Below, in pieces: positions 26,818 through 35,953 of a stretch of 64,000 bases of DNA. Source of the stretch: Flavobacteriales bacterium. Lineage in GTDB: Bacteria; Bacteroidota; Bacteroidia; Flavobacteriales_E; Vicingaceae. Location of the stretch: the NCBI GenBank assembly GCA_015075325.1, contig JABTUP010000005.1, forward strand, positions 62,001 through 126,000. Reading direction: 5' to 3'. Made by a program: the position numbers and the translations under genes. The notes beneath the pieces were generated by a model, which searched no databases, was not told where the DNA came from, and worked only from the letters and a program-made list of their open reading frames with translations. Numbering within the stretch: the first letter of the stretch is position 1; the number at the start of each line of letters is the position of its first letter.

Positions 26818-28227
26818 ATGAAAAAAAGTTTTAAAATTTTAGCTTTATTAATGCTATCAACAACAGCATTATTCTCTCAAACCATCAATACTTTATCTGA
26901 TACAGGAAATGTAGGATTAGGAACATCATCACCAAGTACAAAACTGGAAGTTGTTGGAGATACCAAACTTGATGGACGATTAGAAATAATAAACGAAGTG
27001 AGTATAAAAGATAGCTTAAAAGTTGATAAGAAATTAACGGTTGAACAGGATGTGAAAATTAAAGGTCAATCGGTTTTTGATGGAGAAGGAAAATTTAAAA
27101 CCGATTTACGCGTGTTAGGAACAGCTCGAATGAAAGAAAAACTCGTTGTTGATAGTACGGCTAATTTTAAAAATAAAATAGTAGTTGACGGTTTAGGAAA
27201 ATTTAATGGAGATATCAAACTTACAGGAGAGTTTATATTTGGAAATAATAAAAGAATAGGTTATTTACCAGCATCAGGAGGTAATCCAGAAATTATTGGA
27301 TTTGGTAGAGCTCCAAGCTTAGACCCATTAGCTGACCCATGTTTTTCTCCAGTTATTCCAACATACAATCAGTTTAGCGGAATGCTACAAGCGTGGGGAT
27401 ATAGCGATAATGACCCTATTAACGGAAAAGTAAATGTATTGAATATGGGGTACGATGGGGCAAATGGGATTATTGACATGAAAGGGCAGCAAACGAATGG
27501 AAATGATGCAGGATTACTAATAAACTGGTATTGCGGTAAAAATGTTGCTATTAATACAAATCCTGCAAAAGCAGGAAATGTAACCATGACATCTGCAACA
27601 ATGGGAATGGTTGGAATTGGTAAAACGCCAAATTACAAGCTTGATGTAGCAGGTAATATGAGTATCAATAGTAATAAATTGTTCTTTAAAGATGAAAATC
27701 ATGGATTAGGATATTTTCAAGCTCATGCCGACCAAACTATTGACGGACCTGTTCTGTTTGGGTATTTAGGTGGTGCATTGGCTACCAAACAAGGAACGGC
27801 AACTAAAAATATCTTGACTTGGAATACAAATGGACACGTGAACATTAATTCAGATGGAACTCAAGAAAGTAAATCATTAACAATTTATGATGAAATTTCA
27901 GATAGAGATGTATTTAGAGTAATGAGTAACGGAAATGTATTTGCTACTGAGTTAACCATTAAACTAAAAGAAGACTTTCCTGATTATGTATTCGCAAAAG
28001 ATTACCAACTAATGCCACTAGCTGAATTGGATAATTTTATAACCAAAAACAAGCACTTACCAAACATACCTAATGCTAAAGAAGTTGAAGAAAACGGACT
28101 TAATGTAAGTGAAATTCAAGTGAAACAAATGGAAAAAATAGAAGAGTTGACTCTCTATATTCTTGAATTAAACAAGAGATTAGAGAAGCTAGAAAAGGAA
28201 AACACTTCATTAAAAGAACAAAAATAA
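26818..28227 (+). CDS. Tail-fibre-like surface protein, first gene of the RHS operon
   Basis: The 469-residue protein has a signal peptide (ALFSQ, about residue 21). Residues of about 25-145 contain short beta repeats (GNVGLGTSSPSTKLEVVGDT, then runs of KLTVEQDVKIKGQSVFDGEG), as in trimeric phage tail fibres and adhesins. The middle holds GIGKTPNYKLDVAGNMSIN, another such unit. The C-terminus (from about 375) has the Bacteroidota-typical DYVFAKDYQLMPLAELDNFI and a coiled coil (430-469), possibly a trimerisation domain. No S74 self-cleaving peptidase motif is seen. It is followed 17 bases later by the YD mini-protein gene. Confidence 0.72.
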   Translation: MKKSFKILALLMLSTTALFSQTINTLSDTGNVGLGTSSPSTKLEVVGDTKLDGRLEIINEVSIKDSLKVDKKLTVEQDVKIKGQSVFDGEGKFKTDLRVLGTARMKEKLVVDSTANFKNKIVVDGLGKFNGDIKLTGEFIFGNNKRIGYLPASGGNPEIIGFGRAPSLDPLADPCFSPVIPTYNQFSGMLQAWGYSDNDPINGKVNVLNMGYDGANGIIDMKGQQTNGNDAGLLINWYCGKNVAINTNPAKAGNVTMTSATMGMVGIGKTPNYKLDVAGNMSINSNKLFFKDENHGLGYFQAHADQTIDGPVLFGYLGGALATKQGTATKNILTWNTNGHVNINSDGTQESKSLTIYDEISDRDVFRVMSNGNVFATELTIKLKEDFPDYVFAKDYQLMPLAELDNFITKNKHLPNIPNAKEVEENGLNVSEIQVKQMEKIEELTLYILELNKRLEKLEKENTSLKEQK

Positions 28228-28244
28228 TCGAAAAGAAAACTACC

Positions 28245-28676
28245 ATGATGAAAAACATAGTATTGATAGCATTTTTGCTGACAAGTATTTCGGTTTATTC
28301 TCAAGCTGTTGAATATGCATATGATGCAGCAGGAAACAGAACCCAACGTAAGTTAGTAGTTTTAGCCCCTGGAGGAGGCTCTTCTTCTCGACTTGGTCAA
28401 TTACCAACAGAAGAACCCATAACAGAACAGCTAACAAGCGATTCTAAGTTAAGCATCTATCCCAATCCAGTAAAAGAACAGTTAAACTTAAAAGTAGAAG
28501 GCGTTTTTAATACTTATCAAATTACGTTGACCGACCTTACAGGGAAAGTCTTTTTATCTAAAACAATAAATGACAGCTCTATCCAATTAGATTTTACCAC
28601 CTATCCTAAAGGTGTTTATTTATTAAAAACAGGAGCAAACAATCAATTTACCGAATGGAAAATTATTAAACAGTAA
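28245..28676 (+). CDS. Small T9SS-sorted protein with one RHS/YD-type repeat
   Basis: The 143-residue protein starts with a signal peptide (SISVYSQ) immediately followed by VEYAYDAAGNRTQRKLVV, which is a canonical YD repeat. After a Gly/Ser and Pro/Glu linker it ends in a type A T9SS sorting domain (about 68-143): LSIYPNPVKEQLNLKVEG, then YPKGVYLLKTG and WKIIKQ. The T9SS domain marks it for export and cell-surface attachment. It sits 17 bases after the tail-fibre-like gene and 5 bases before the giant RHS gene, so a joint function at the surface is likely but unproven. Confidence 0.82.
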   Translation: MMKNIVLIAFLLTSISVYSQAVEYAYDAAGNRTQRKLVVLAPGGGSSSRLGQLPTEEPITEQLTSDSKLSIYPNPVKEQLNLKVEGVFNTYQITLTDLTGKVFLSKTINDSSIQLDFTTYPKGVYLLKTGANNQFTEWKIIKQ

Positions 28677-28681
28677 GACGA

Positions 28682-31600
28682 ATGAAAAAAATAATCAATA
28701 TCATCATCATATTGTTGTGTTTATTAAACACGCTAAGAGCACAAATAAATTTATCATTTTATATTGATGAAACTGGGAATAATGTTGTTCATACTGCAAA
28801 ACAAGAAATAAAATTTTTGCCAGGATATAAATATGTGCCAGATGCAACAGGAACACATCATTCATACATCGATGGAAATAGTGATTTTAGTCAAATTTAT
28901 TCAGGATTACCTGACGATAATTTTGTAGATAGAGAACTTAATACAGGACTTCCTGTTGGTTCTATTGCAGGACAACATCATGTTGATTTATTTGGTGCAG
29001 CAACCTATACCATTCCTATTGTTTTACCTACTGGGACTAATGGTTTTATGCCAACTTTAGTACTTAGTTATAATAGTATGGGACAAAGTAATGTTTTAGG
29101 AATGGGTTGGGGATTATCAGGCATTTCAAGAATTTCAAAAAAGTCTTTATCATTTCATTATGCCCCTATGGATGAGTTTAAAGTAAAACCAATTACTGAA
29201 TCTTTAGCATATGAACTTGATGGGAAACATTTTCAACGAAGTGCAACAAATTCATCATTTACATTTGAAGATAATAATTTCGATAATATAGTTTATATTT
29301 CAGCAACTAACAGTTTCACTGTAAGAACCAAAGATGGGTTAACTTACTACTATGGAACATCTACAAATTCTAAAAAAGATGGGATTTTTTGGAATATTGA
29401 TAAAATAGAAGATAATAATGGAAACTATATTGAATACATCTATAATTCAGCCAATTTAATTGAAGAAATAAAGTATACTGGAAATGATAATCAAAGCTTA
29501 GCTCCATATAATATTGTAAAGTTCCATTATAAGGACAGAGAAGATAAAAACACTTATTACTATGCAGGGCAACAAGTTCATAATAATAAATTACTTGATA
29601 AGATTGAGGTTATTACTGAAAATAATTTAGTAAGAAGATATAGGTTTAATTATAGTTTTAACTTATACAGCTACTTATTTGAAATTATTGAAAGTGGAGC
29701 TGATGAATCAGATTTGAATAGCACTATTATTAACTACAAGGAAATTAAAAAATTAGAAAATTATTCTCATACAGGAATTCCTACTCAAAATGCTGAATAC
29801 CGAACTGGAGATTTTAATGGCGATGGAAAAGCGGATGTTTTGGCTTTTGTGTTTTATTTCAATAGTGCAGGGTCAAAGATATATTCTCATTATAATCTTT
29901 ATCTTAATCAGGGACAAAGTAATTTTAGTTTAGAAATAAGTGGAGGAGCATTACCAACAAATTTCTATCCATTCGAATCATTAGGAGACATGTCTCAATT
30001 GTCGTTAAACAACAGAGGTATTGATGCGGTTGATTTAAATGGAGATGGATTGGAAGATATGTTGTTAGGAAGAAATTATGGAACAGGATTTATTTATACG
30101 CCATATTATACCGTAAAGAATGAAATGACAGGAAATATAACTTTCATACAAGGGGCTGATGTTGTGGTTGGTTCACCAATTTCTTCTCATCAAATTATAT
30201 TAGGCGATTTTAATGGCGATGGAAAAGTAGATGCATTTATTAATCGAAATTTATCGAGTAATGATTTATGGCAACTTGTATTTTTTAGTGGTTCGGCAAG
30301 TGCTAATAACACAAATATCCTTAAAAGCGAATATTATAATTCAGCTAGTACTTCAACTCCTTTATTTAATTATAATTCATTCATCTCATTAGATTATGAT
30401 GGTGATGGCAAATCTGATTTAATGGGTTGGCAAAATGGTTCATCGATAGGCAAAATATTTATTTTTGATTTGGCAATAGGAATAGATGGGCAACCTAATA
30501 ATTCAGGAGCAAAATTAAAAGAAGTTTTTTCTAGTGCACCGTCAGTTAATTTCCCTTCAATTAGTACTATCAGGTATTTAGGAGACTTTAACGGCGATGG
30601 AAAGACAGACGTTTTATCCACAAATGGATATGAATTCAGTATATATTATTGTACTGGCAACGGGTTCAATTTGGTTGAATTTTCAAACATATCTGGCATT
30701 AACCATATTTTTAATAATGATGTTTTATATATTGTAAACGATTTTAATGGTGATGGAAAAGCCGATATATATAGTTCAAATAAAAATGTATCATCAAGCA
30801 ATGATCCATACTTGTATTTTACTATTCATTATAGCAATGGTTTAAATTTTTCACCAAAAACATATTCAATTAATTCTTCGGTATATGGTGAGATTTTTCC
30901 CTCAATAGGAGATTTTGATGGAAATGGTTCTTCTGATGTTCTTTTTCATTCGATAAATTTATACGACAACCAAATTCCTATGTCTATCTATTTTTCTTTA
31001 ACAGATGCTAGAAAAAGTTTGGCTAAAACCATAAAAAATGGCTTTAACAACGAAGTTTCTTTTTATTACGAACCACTAACCAATGGTTTAGGCACAACGG
31101 TTTATGAAAAATTTAATGGAGCGGTTTATCCTATTAATGATGCACAATTTCCTTTGCACGTAGTTTCATCTGTCGCTACTTCTGATGGAATTGGTGGAAC
31201 GAATACCACAAATTATTTCTATAAAGGAGCTATTTTACACAAAACAGGAAAAGGATTTTTAGGTTTTTCTGAAATCAGTTCTGTAAATAATAATTTAAAA
31301 CTTAAAACTGTTACAGAATTTGAGTTGTTTCATGCCATTTTTCCAGCCTTTTTTACTACGTATCGTACACCTGGTTTCATGACAAAAACCCAGAAAAAAT
31401 ATTTATCAACTACTAATACATTACTTGAAAGTTCCACATTTACTAATCAAATAGTTGGAGGATTGGTTAACTATCAAAAACAAGTTACAAAATCAGTAAT
31501 CCACGATTACTTAACCGATGTAATTACTACTTCTGATTATACTTACGATACTGGTGGTAATCCTGAAACCATAGTTACTAATAAAAATAATGTAGAAACC

Positions 31601-34600
31601 TCATTAACAACAAATATTTTTCAATCAATAGCCAATTGGGGTGTAAAAAACAAGCTTACCTCCACTACAACTACAGTTACTAGATTAAATGAATCTCCAT
31701 ATACACGTAGTGTTAGTTTTACATATGATGCAACGAAAGGGAGTTTAGAAACCAAAACAGAGGATAATGGTTTACTTACTACATACGAACACACCAATGG
31801 TTTAGGTAATGTAACCAAATCAACCTTGTCAGGAGGGGGAGTAACTACTAGAAGTACCATATTTATTTACGATGCAAAAGGACGTTTTGTTGAAGAAACC
31901 ATAAACCCCTTAAATCAGCACAGTTATGCAACCTATGATGCTCGTTGGGGTGTACCAATTACCCAAACAGGCGTAGATGGATTAACCACTACCTACCAAT
32001 ACGATGATTTTGGACGATTAACCACAGCTACAACTCCCGATAACATTACCACCACATCAACCTTGGCGTGGGAAGTTGGAGGAGGAAGTGCTACTAATCC
32101 GTTAACAGCCGATAACTCGATATACACTGTTACAACAACAACCGAAGGAAGTCCAACCCAGAAAACATGGTACGATAGTTTTGGAAGACCACGTAAAATG
32201 GAAGTAGATGGTTTTGACAAAAAAATTAACCAAGTAACCACTTACGATAACAGAGGAAATGTTGCTACCACTACCACTCCGTTTTTTGCTACCGACGAAC
32301 CTTTGGTTACTACATACACTTATAACGATTTAAACTTAGCTAACACCATTGTAAGTGAAATAGGAACCACTTCGTTTGGTTATGTTTATAGTACAGGCGA
32401 CCATACCATAACCACAACTAGAACATTGCCTGATGGGAATTCTTCTACATCAATAACTGATGCCACAGGAAAACTCATTAAAGCCATTGACAATGGAGGA
32501 ACACTTGATTATACCTATTACAGCTCGGGCTTACAAAAAGATATTAAATTAAACACTGTTTTGGTAGCTAGTATGGAATACGATAACAATGGCAACCAAA
32601 AAAAATTAATTGACCCCAACGCTGGAACTACCGAATATATTTACAATAATTTGGGCGAACTAACCTACCAAAAAGATGCTAAAAATAATGAATACACCAT
32701 TACTTACGATGCATTAGGCAGGATGGCAACCAAAACTGAAAACGGTACTTCGTTTGGGTTTACCTATTATACCAATGGCAATGGAATAAACCAACCTGAT
32801 AATATAACCTACAACGGCATTACCCAACACTTTACATACGACTATTTGGGCAGATTAACTGAAACCAAAGAAACTTTTGAAGGCGAAGATTATGTTTTTG
32901 GCTATCAATACGACGATTTTAACCGTATTGAACAAACCTCTTACCCATCAGGGTTTAAAACCAAACACCACTACAACAGCTTTAGTTATCCTACCACTGT
33001 TACTGATGAACAAGCCACAAATACTTATTGGCAAGCAGGTAGTATGAACGCGTACAACCAATACAAAACTTATACCTTAGGTAACGGACAAACCACCACC
33101 AAAATTTATGATGAATTTGGTTTACCAACACAAATAAGCACCACCAACCCCAACATACAAAACCTTTTGCTTAACTTTAACCCACAAAATGGTAACTTAA
33201 TGAGTAGAGCAAACCCGACTAAAAACCTGTTGGAAGAATTTACTTACGATAACCTAAACCGATTAGAAGAAACCAAAGTAAACGGTGTGATACAATTGAG
33301 TACACAATATCAAGGTAACGGAAACATTGGTTTTAAAACCGATGCAGGAAACTACACCTACGATGTAAACCTTAAAAATGCAGTAGTACAAGTAAGTAAT
33401 CCATATGCTTCTATAAGTACTAATTTGCAAGACATTACCTACAATGCTTTTAACAGCGTAAACACCATAATAGAAAACAACAACGAACTAACCTTTACCT
33501 ATGGAGCCGACCAACAACGCCGAAAAATGGAACACAAAGTTGGCGGAACAGTAGAAAAAACCACCTTTTACTTTGGAAACTACGAAAAAATAAAACTTGC
33601 CAATGGCGATGTAACCGAACTCCATTATATAGGTGGTGGCGATGGATTAGTAGCCATTCACGTAATAACCACTCCCAATACCCAACCCTCATCACCCACC
33701 ACTTTTTACACCTATACCGACCACCTTGGAAGTATTACAACCCTAACCGACCAAAACGCAACCATAGTTTATGAACAAAATTTTGACGCTTGGGGCAGAG
33801 AACGAAACCCTAACACTTGGGATTATGCCAATGCCACAGTAACAGGAAGCGTTACAGGTTTTGAATGGTTAACTAGAGGCTATACAGGGCATGAACACCT
33901 TGCTGAGTTTGGACTAATAAACATGAACGGCAGATTGTACGACCCTGTACTTGGTAGAATGTTAAGCCCTGATAATTACGTACAAGATGCTACTAGCACT
34001 CAAGGATATAACCGATACAGCTATGTAGTAAACAACCCACTAAAATATACCGACCCTAGTGGAGAGAGTTTTGAAGATTTTACGAGAGGTGTTGTAGATT
34101 TTTTTACTTTTCCTGGAAGGCTTCCAAGCGTTATATCAGAAGATGGATTAAATCCTTCAAATTGGGATTGGGATTATTTATCTGGAAAACAAGCTCCAAT
34201 GGCATACCGAAAAGACCCTGCAGGATTACAATCTTTGGGTAATTATACAGGAAGCCTTAATAGTGATTTTTTGGGCTCTGAAGGTGGAGCTACCGATGCC
34301 AGTGGAGAAAGTATTGATATGAATGCAATGAATGAAGAAGCATGGAACAATCGAAGGGATAGAATGGATAAAGCATTTTTACAAAGTTTAGGAAATGGTA
34401 GTATTAATTTACCAGTAACACCTATTGAAGCAATAAGGGATGACCCAAGAGGGGTTCAAGGAAGTTGGGATAGGTTTTTGGAGAATTCAAATCCAACAAT
34501 TGATAAAGGTGGCTTTATAGATAATAAAGGAGAATTTATCAGTTTTATGACTGACCAAGCAAAAAATAATCCAGTTGAGGTTGCAGCTTTTGGTTTGAAT

Positions 34601-34903
34601 AATGGAAGTTTTTTTGTGCAGCCGTGGATAAATAATACTGCAAAATTCGCAGATAATGATTTCAATCATCCTAGTTTAAAAGGATTAACCATAACTAGCC
34701 AATACCATACACATCCTAATGGTTCAGGGCTGTCGCACAAAGATGCAGTGTTTAGTCAAACGTATAGAATACCTGTCCATTCTATTAGTCCTAATGGTGA
34801 TATTTGGAGATACAATCATGCTGATTATAGAAAATATCCTGTCGATTATTTTATTCCTCTTAAAGCTTTTGATTGGATTCCATTTGGCACTAAAATTAAC
34901 TAA
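28682..34903 (+). CDS. Giant SpvB/VCBS/RHS-repeat protein with polymorphic C-terminal tip
   Basis: The 2073-residue protein has, in order: a signal peptide (to about 21); an SpvB/TcB-like region with TNGFMPTLVLSYNS and GMGWGLSGISRISK (about 90-160); at least seven FG-GAP/VCBS motifs such as GDFNGDGKADVLAF (about 376-755); a long RHS/YD region (about 970-1670; TYDALGRMATKTENG); and the RHS core (about 1677-1795) from YTDHLGSITTLTDQ to RLYDPVLGRMLSPDNYVQD and VNNPLKYTDPSGES. The remaining 278 residues form a distinct tip with a JAMM/DUF4329-like HTHPNGSGLSHKD. RHS proteins form cocoons that encapsulate and deliver a toxic tip. No T9SS sorting domain is present, so export probably needs another route or a partner. 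Confidence 0.92.
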   Translation: MKKIINIIIILLCLLNTLRAQINLSFYIDETGNNVVHTAKQEIKFLPGYKYVPDATGTHHSYIDGNSDFSQIYSGLPDDNFVDRELNTGLPVGSIAGQHHVDLFGAATYTIPIVLPTGTNGFMPTLVLSYNSMGQSNVLGMGWGLSGISRISKKSLSFHYAPMDEFKVKPITESLAYELDGKHFQRSATNSSFTFEDNNFDNIVYISATNSFTVRTKDGLTYYYGTSTNSKKDGIFWNIDKIEDNNGNYIEYIYNSANLIEEIKYTGNDNQSLAPYNIVKFHYKDREDKNTYYYAGQQVHNNKLLDKIEVITENNLVRRYRFNYSFNLYSYLFEIIESGADESDLNSTIINYKEIKKLENYSHTGIPTQNAEYRTGDFNGDGKADVLAFVFYFNSAGSKIYSHYNLYLNQGQSNFSLEISGGALPTNFYPFESLGDMSQLSLNNRGIDAVDLNGDGLEDMLLGRNYGTGFIYTPYYTVKNEMTGNITFIQGADVVVGSPISSHQIILGDFNGDGKVDAFINRNLSSNDLWQLVFFSGSASANNTNILKSEYYNSASTSTPLFNYNSFISLDYDGDGKSDLMGWQNGSSIGKIFIFDLAIGIDGQPNNSGAKLKEVFSSAPSVNFPSISTIRYLGDFNGDGKTDVLSTNGYEFSIYYCTGNGFNLVEFSNISGINHIFNNDVLYIVNDFNGDGKADIYSSNKNVSSSNDPYLYFTIHYSNGLNFSPKTYSINSSVYGEIFPSIGDFDGNGSSDVLFHSINLYDNQIPMSIYFSLTDARKSLAKTIKNGFNNEVSFYYEPLTNGLGTTVYEKFNGAVYPINDAQFPLHVVSSVATSDGIGGTNTTNYFYKGAILHKTGKGFLGFSEISSVNNNLKLKTVTEFELFHAIFPAFFTTYRTPGFMTKTQKKYLSTTNTLLESSTFTNQIVGGLVNYQKQVTKSVIHDYLTDVITTSDYTYDTGGNPETIVTNKNNVETSLTTNIFQSIANWGVKNKLTSTTTTVTRLNESPYTRSVSFTYDATKGSLETKTEDNGLLTTYEHTNGLGNVTKSTLSGGGVTTRSTIFIYDAKGRFVEETINPLNQHSYATYDARWGVPITQTGVDGLTTTYQYDDFGRLTTATTPDNITTTSTLAWEVGGGSATNPLTADNSIYTVTTTTEGSPTQKTWYDSFGRPRKMEVDGFDKKINQVTTYDNRGNVATTTTPFFATDEPLVTTYTYNDLNLANTIVSEIGTTSFGYVYSTGDHTITTTRTLPDGNSSTSITDATGKLIKAIDNGGTLDYTYYSSGLQKDIKLNTVLVASMEYDNNGNQKKLIDPNAGTTEYIYNNLGELTYQKDAKNNEYTITYDALGRMATKTENGTSFGFTYYTNGNGINQPDNITYNGITQHFTYDYLGRLTETKETFEGEDYVFGYQYDDFNRIEQTSYPSGFKTKHHYNSFSYPTTVTDEQATNTYWQAGSMNAYNQYKTYTLGNGQTTTKIYDEFGLPTQISTTNPNIQNLLLNFNPQNGNLMSRANPTKNLLEEFTYDNLNRLEETKVNGVIQLSTQYQGNGNIGFKTDAGNYTYDVNLKNAVVQVSNPYASISTNLQDITYNAFNSVNTIIENNNELTFTYGADQQRRKMEHKVGGTVEKTTFYFGNYEKIKLANGDVTELHYIGGGDGLVAIHVITTPNTQPSSPTTFYTYTDHLGSITTLTDQNATIVYEQNFDAWGRERNPNTWDYANATVTGSVTGFEWLTRGYTGHEHLAEFGLINMNGRLYDPVLGRMLSPDNYVQDATSTQGYNRYSYVVNNPLKYTDPSGESFEDFTRGVVDFFTFPGRLPSVISEDGLNPSNWDWDYLSGKQAPMAYRKDPAGLQSLGNYTGSLNSDFLGSEGGATDASGESIDMNAMNEEAWNNRRDRMDKAFLQSLGNGSINLPVTPIEAIRDDPRGVQGSWDRFLENSNPTIDKGGFIDNKGEFISFMTDQAKNNPVEVAAFGLNNGSFFVQPWINNTAKFADNDFNHPSLKGLTITSQYHTHPNGSGLSHKDAVFSQTYRIPVHSISPNGDIWRYNHADYRKYPVDYFIPLKAFDWIPFGTKIN

Positions 34904-34947
34904 TTGATGAAGCTACAACTTGGTCTAAAAATTGTAATCAGAAAGAT

Positions 34948-35583
34948 ATGAAAAAGATATTATTTATATTCTTCACAACACAAACATTAAGCTGTTCTGC
35001 CCAAGAGTTACAGTTGCCTGTTAAAAAAACCGTTTCTGTAACAAGACCAGAAAGTGGTGTAGAACGAAGAAATCTTGTTGTAATTAATGATACAACTCCA
35101 TCGGCTTTAAATGAAATAAAATGGTTTGTTGGTAAATTTCAATCAGAAACTAATAACTTTATTGATCAATTTGTAGTATATGTTATAACTGTTTATAAGA
35201 ATGATAGTAATCAAAAGGGTTTTTGTTTTACGTTAGGTTATATCATGAATTCTTATGAATATAATACTGTTCAAAAAGACTATTATTTCAATCTTGACAA
35301 AGAAATTGTATTGGTTGGTTTAAGCAAAGAAGTTAACAAAGAAGATTTGCAGGAATTTGATTTACAGGAGTTAGACAAAATAAGTAGAATAAAAATAGCT
35401 CAAAAACTATATCCTCAATCAATAGGTGGATACACCTATCAGCCATCAGGAATGATTTATTGCAAAGATGGAGAAGAAATCGAAAGTACATATTATGAGA
35501 ATGCCGATGAGATACCTTATAGAAAATCGATACATACTTCTATTCCAGAAGGTACTATTGAGCTTATAAAAGAAGGAAATTAA
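34948..35583 (+). CDS. Exported protein downstream of the RHS gene; candidate immunity or accessory protein
   Basis: The 211-residue protein has a signal peptide (IFFTTQTLSCSAQ, cleaved after AQ; a lipobox is less likely). The mature part is mixed alpha/beta with many acidic residues (NKEDLQEFDLQELDKIS) and a C-terminal GGYTYQPSGMIYCKDGEE. No family is recognised. It follows the RHS gene by 44 bases on the same strand, the position where immunity genes of polymorphic toxins are usually found. A periplasmic location would suit protection against an extracytoplasmic toxin, but nothing in the sequence proves this. Confidence 0.6.
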   Translation: MKKILFIFFTTQTLSCSAQELQLPVKKTVSVTRPESGVERRNLVVINDTTPSALNEIKWFVGKFQSETNNFIDQFVVYVITVYKNDSNQKGFCFTLGYIMNSYEYNTVQKDYYFNLDKEIVLVGLSKEVNKEDLQEFDLQELDKISRIKIAQKLYPQSIGGYTYQPSGMIYCKDGEEIESTYYENADEIPYRKSIHTSIPEGTIELIKEGN

Positions 35584-35640
35584 CCAGGTGAGGTAATGGA
35601 GTTAGTAGTTTTGAGTGGACAGCAAAAAGTAATTTATTAA

Positions 35641-35656
35641 GTCTTAACTTTAAGAC
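35641..35656 (+). promoter_or_regulatory. Hairpin abutting the OrfA start codon
   Basis: GTCTTAACTTTAAGAC is a perfect inverted repeat ending on the base before the ATG. In RNA it could form a 6-bp stem that hinders translation start, a known way for insertion sequences to limit expression from outside promoters. Confidence 0.4.
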
Positions 35657-35953
35657 ATGAGAAAAGAAAGAACCCATTACAGCAGAGATTTTAAAATAAA
35701 GGCTGTAGAACTCAGCAATCAAAGAGGTAGTTTAACGGATGTAGCATTAGAGCTAGGGATAAGCAGAGATACCTTAAAAAGGTGGAAGCAAGATTTTAAA
35801 TCAGGTAAGTTTGAAGCCACTAGTTCCAATGCAAAAGTAAGGAGCAAGGAGGAAGAAGAAATACTACGTTTGAAGAAAGAGTTGTATGAAATAAAGTTGG
35901 AGCGAGATATATTAAAAAAGGCGGTAGGCATCTTCTCCAAGAGCGATCGGTAA
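35657..35953 (+). mobile_element. IS3-family transposase OrfA
   Basis: The 98-residue protein has a helix-turn-helix (YSRDFKIKAVELSNQRGSLT, LELGISRDTLKRWKQDF) and a leucine-zipper-like helix (EEEILRLKKELYEIKLERDI), the usual IS3 OrfA layout. It contains the slippery heptamer A AAA AAG at 35914-35920, in the phase expected for a -1 frameshift into OrfB. Its ATG directly follows a 16-base inverted repeat. OrfA looks intact, but its partner is broken, so the element cannot move by itself. Confidence 0.88.
35914..35920 (+). other. Programmed -1 frameshift site of the IS3 element
   Basis: AAAAAAG in phase A AAA AAG relative to OrfA; after a -1 slip the frame continues as GGRHLLQERSVRYEFIKNH into OrfB. 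Confidence 0.75.
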
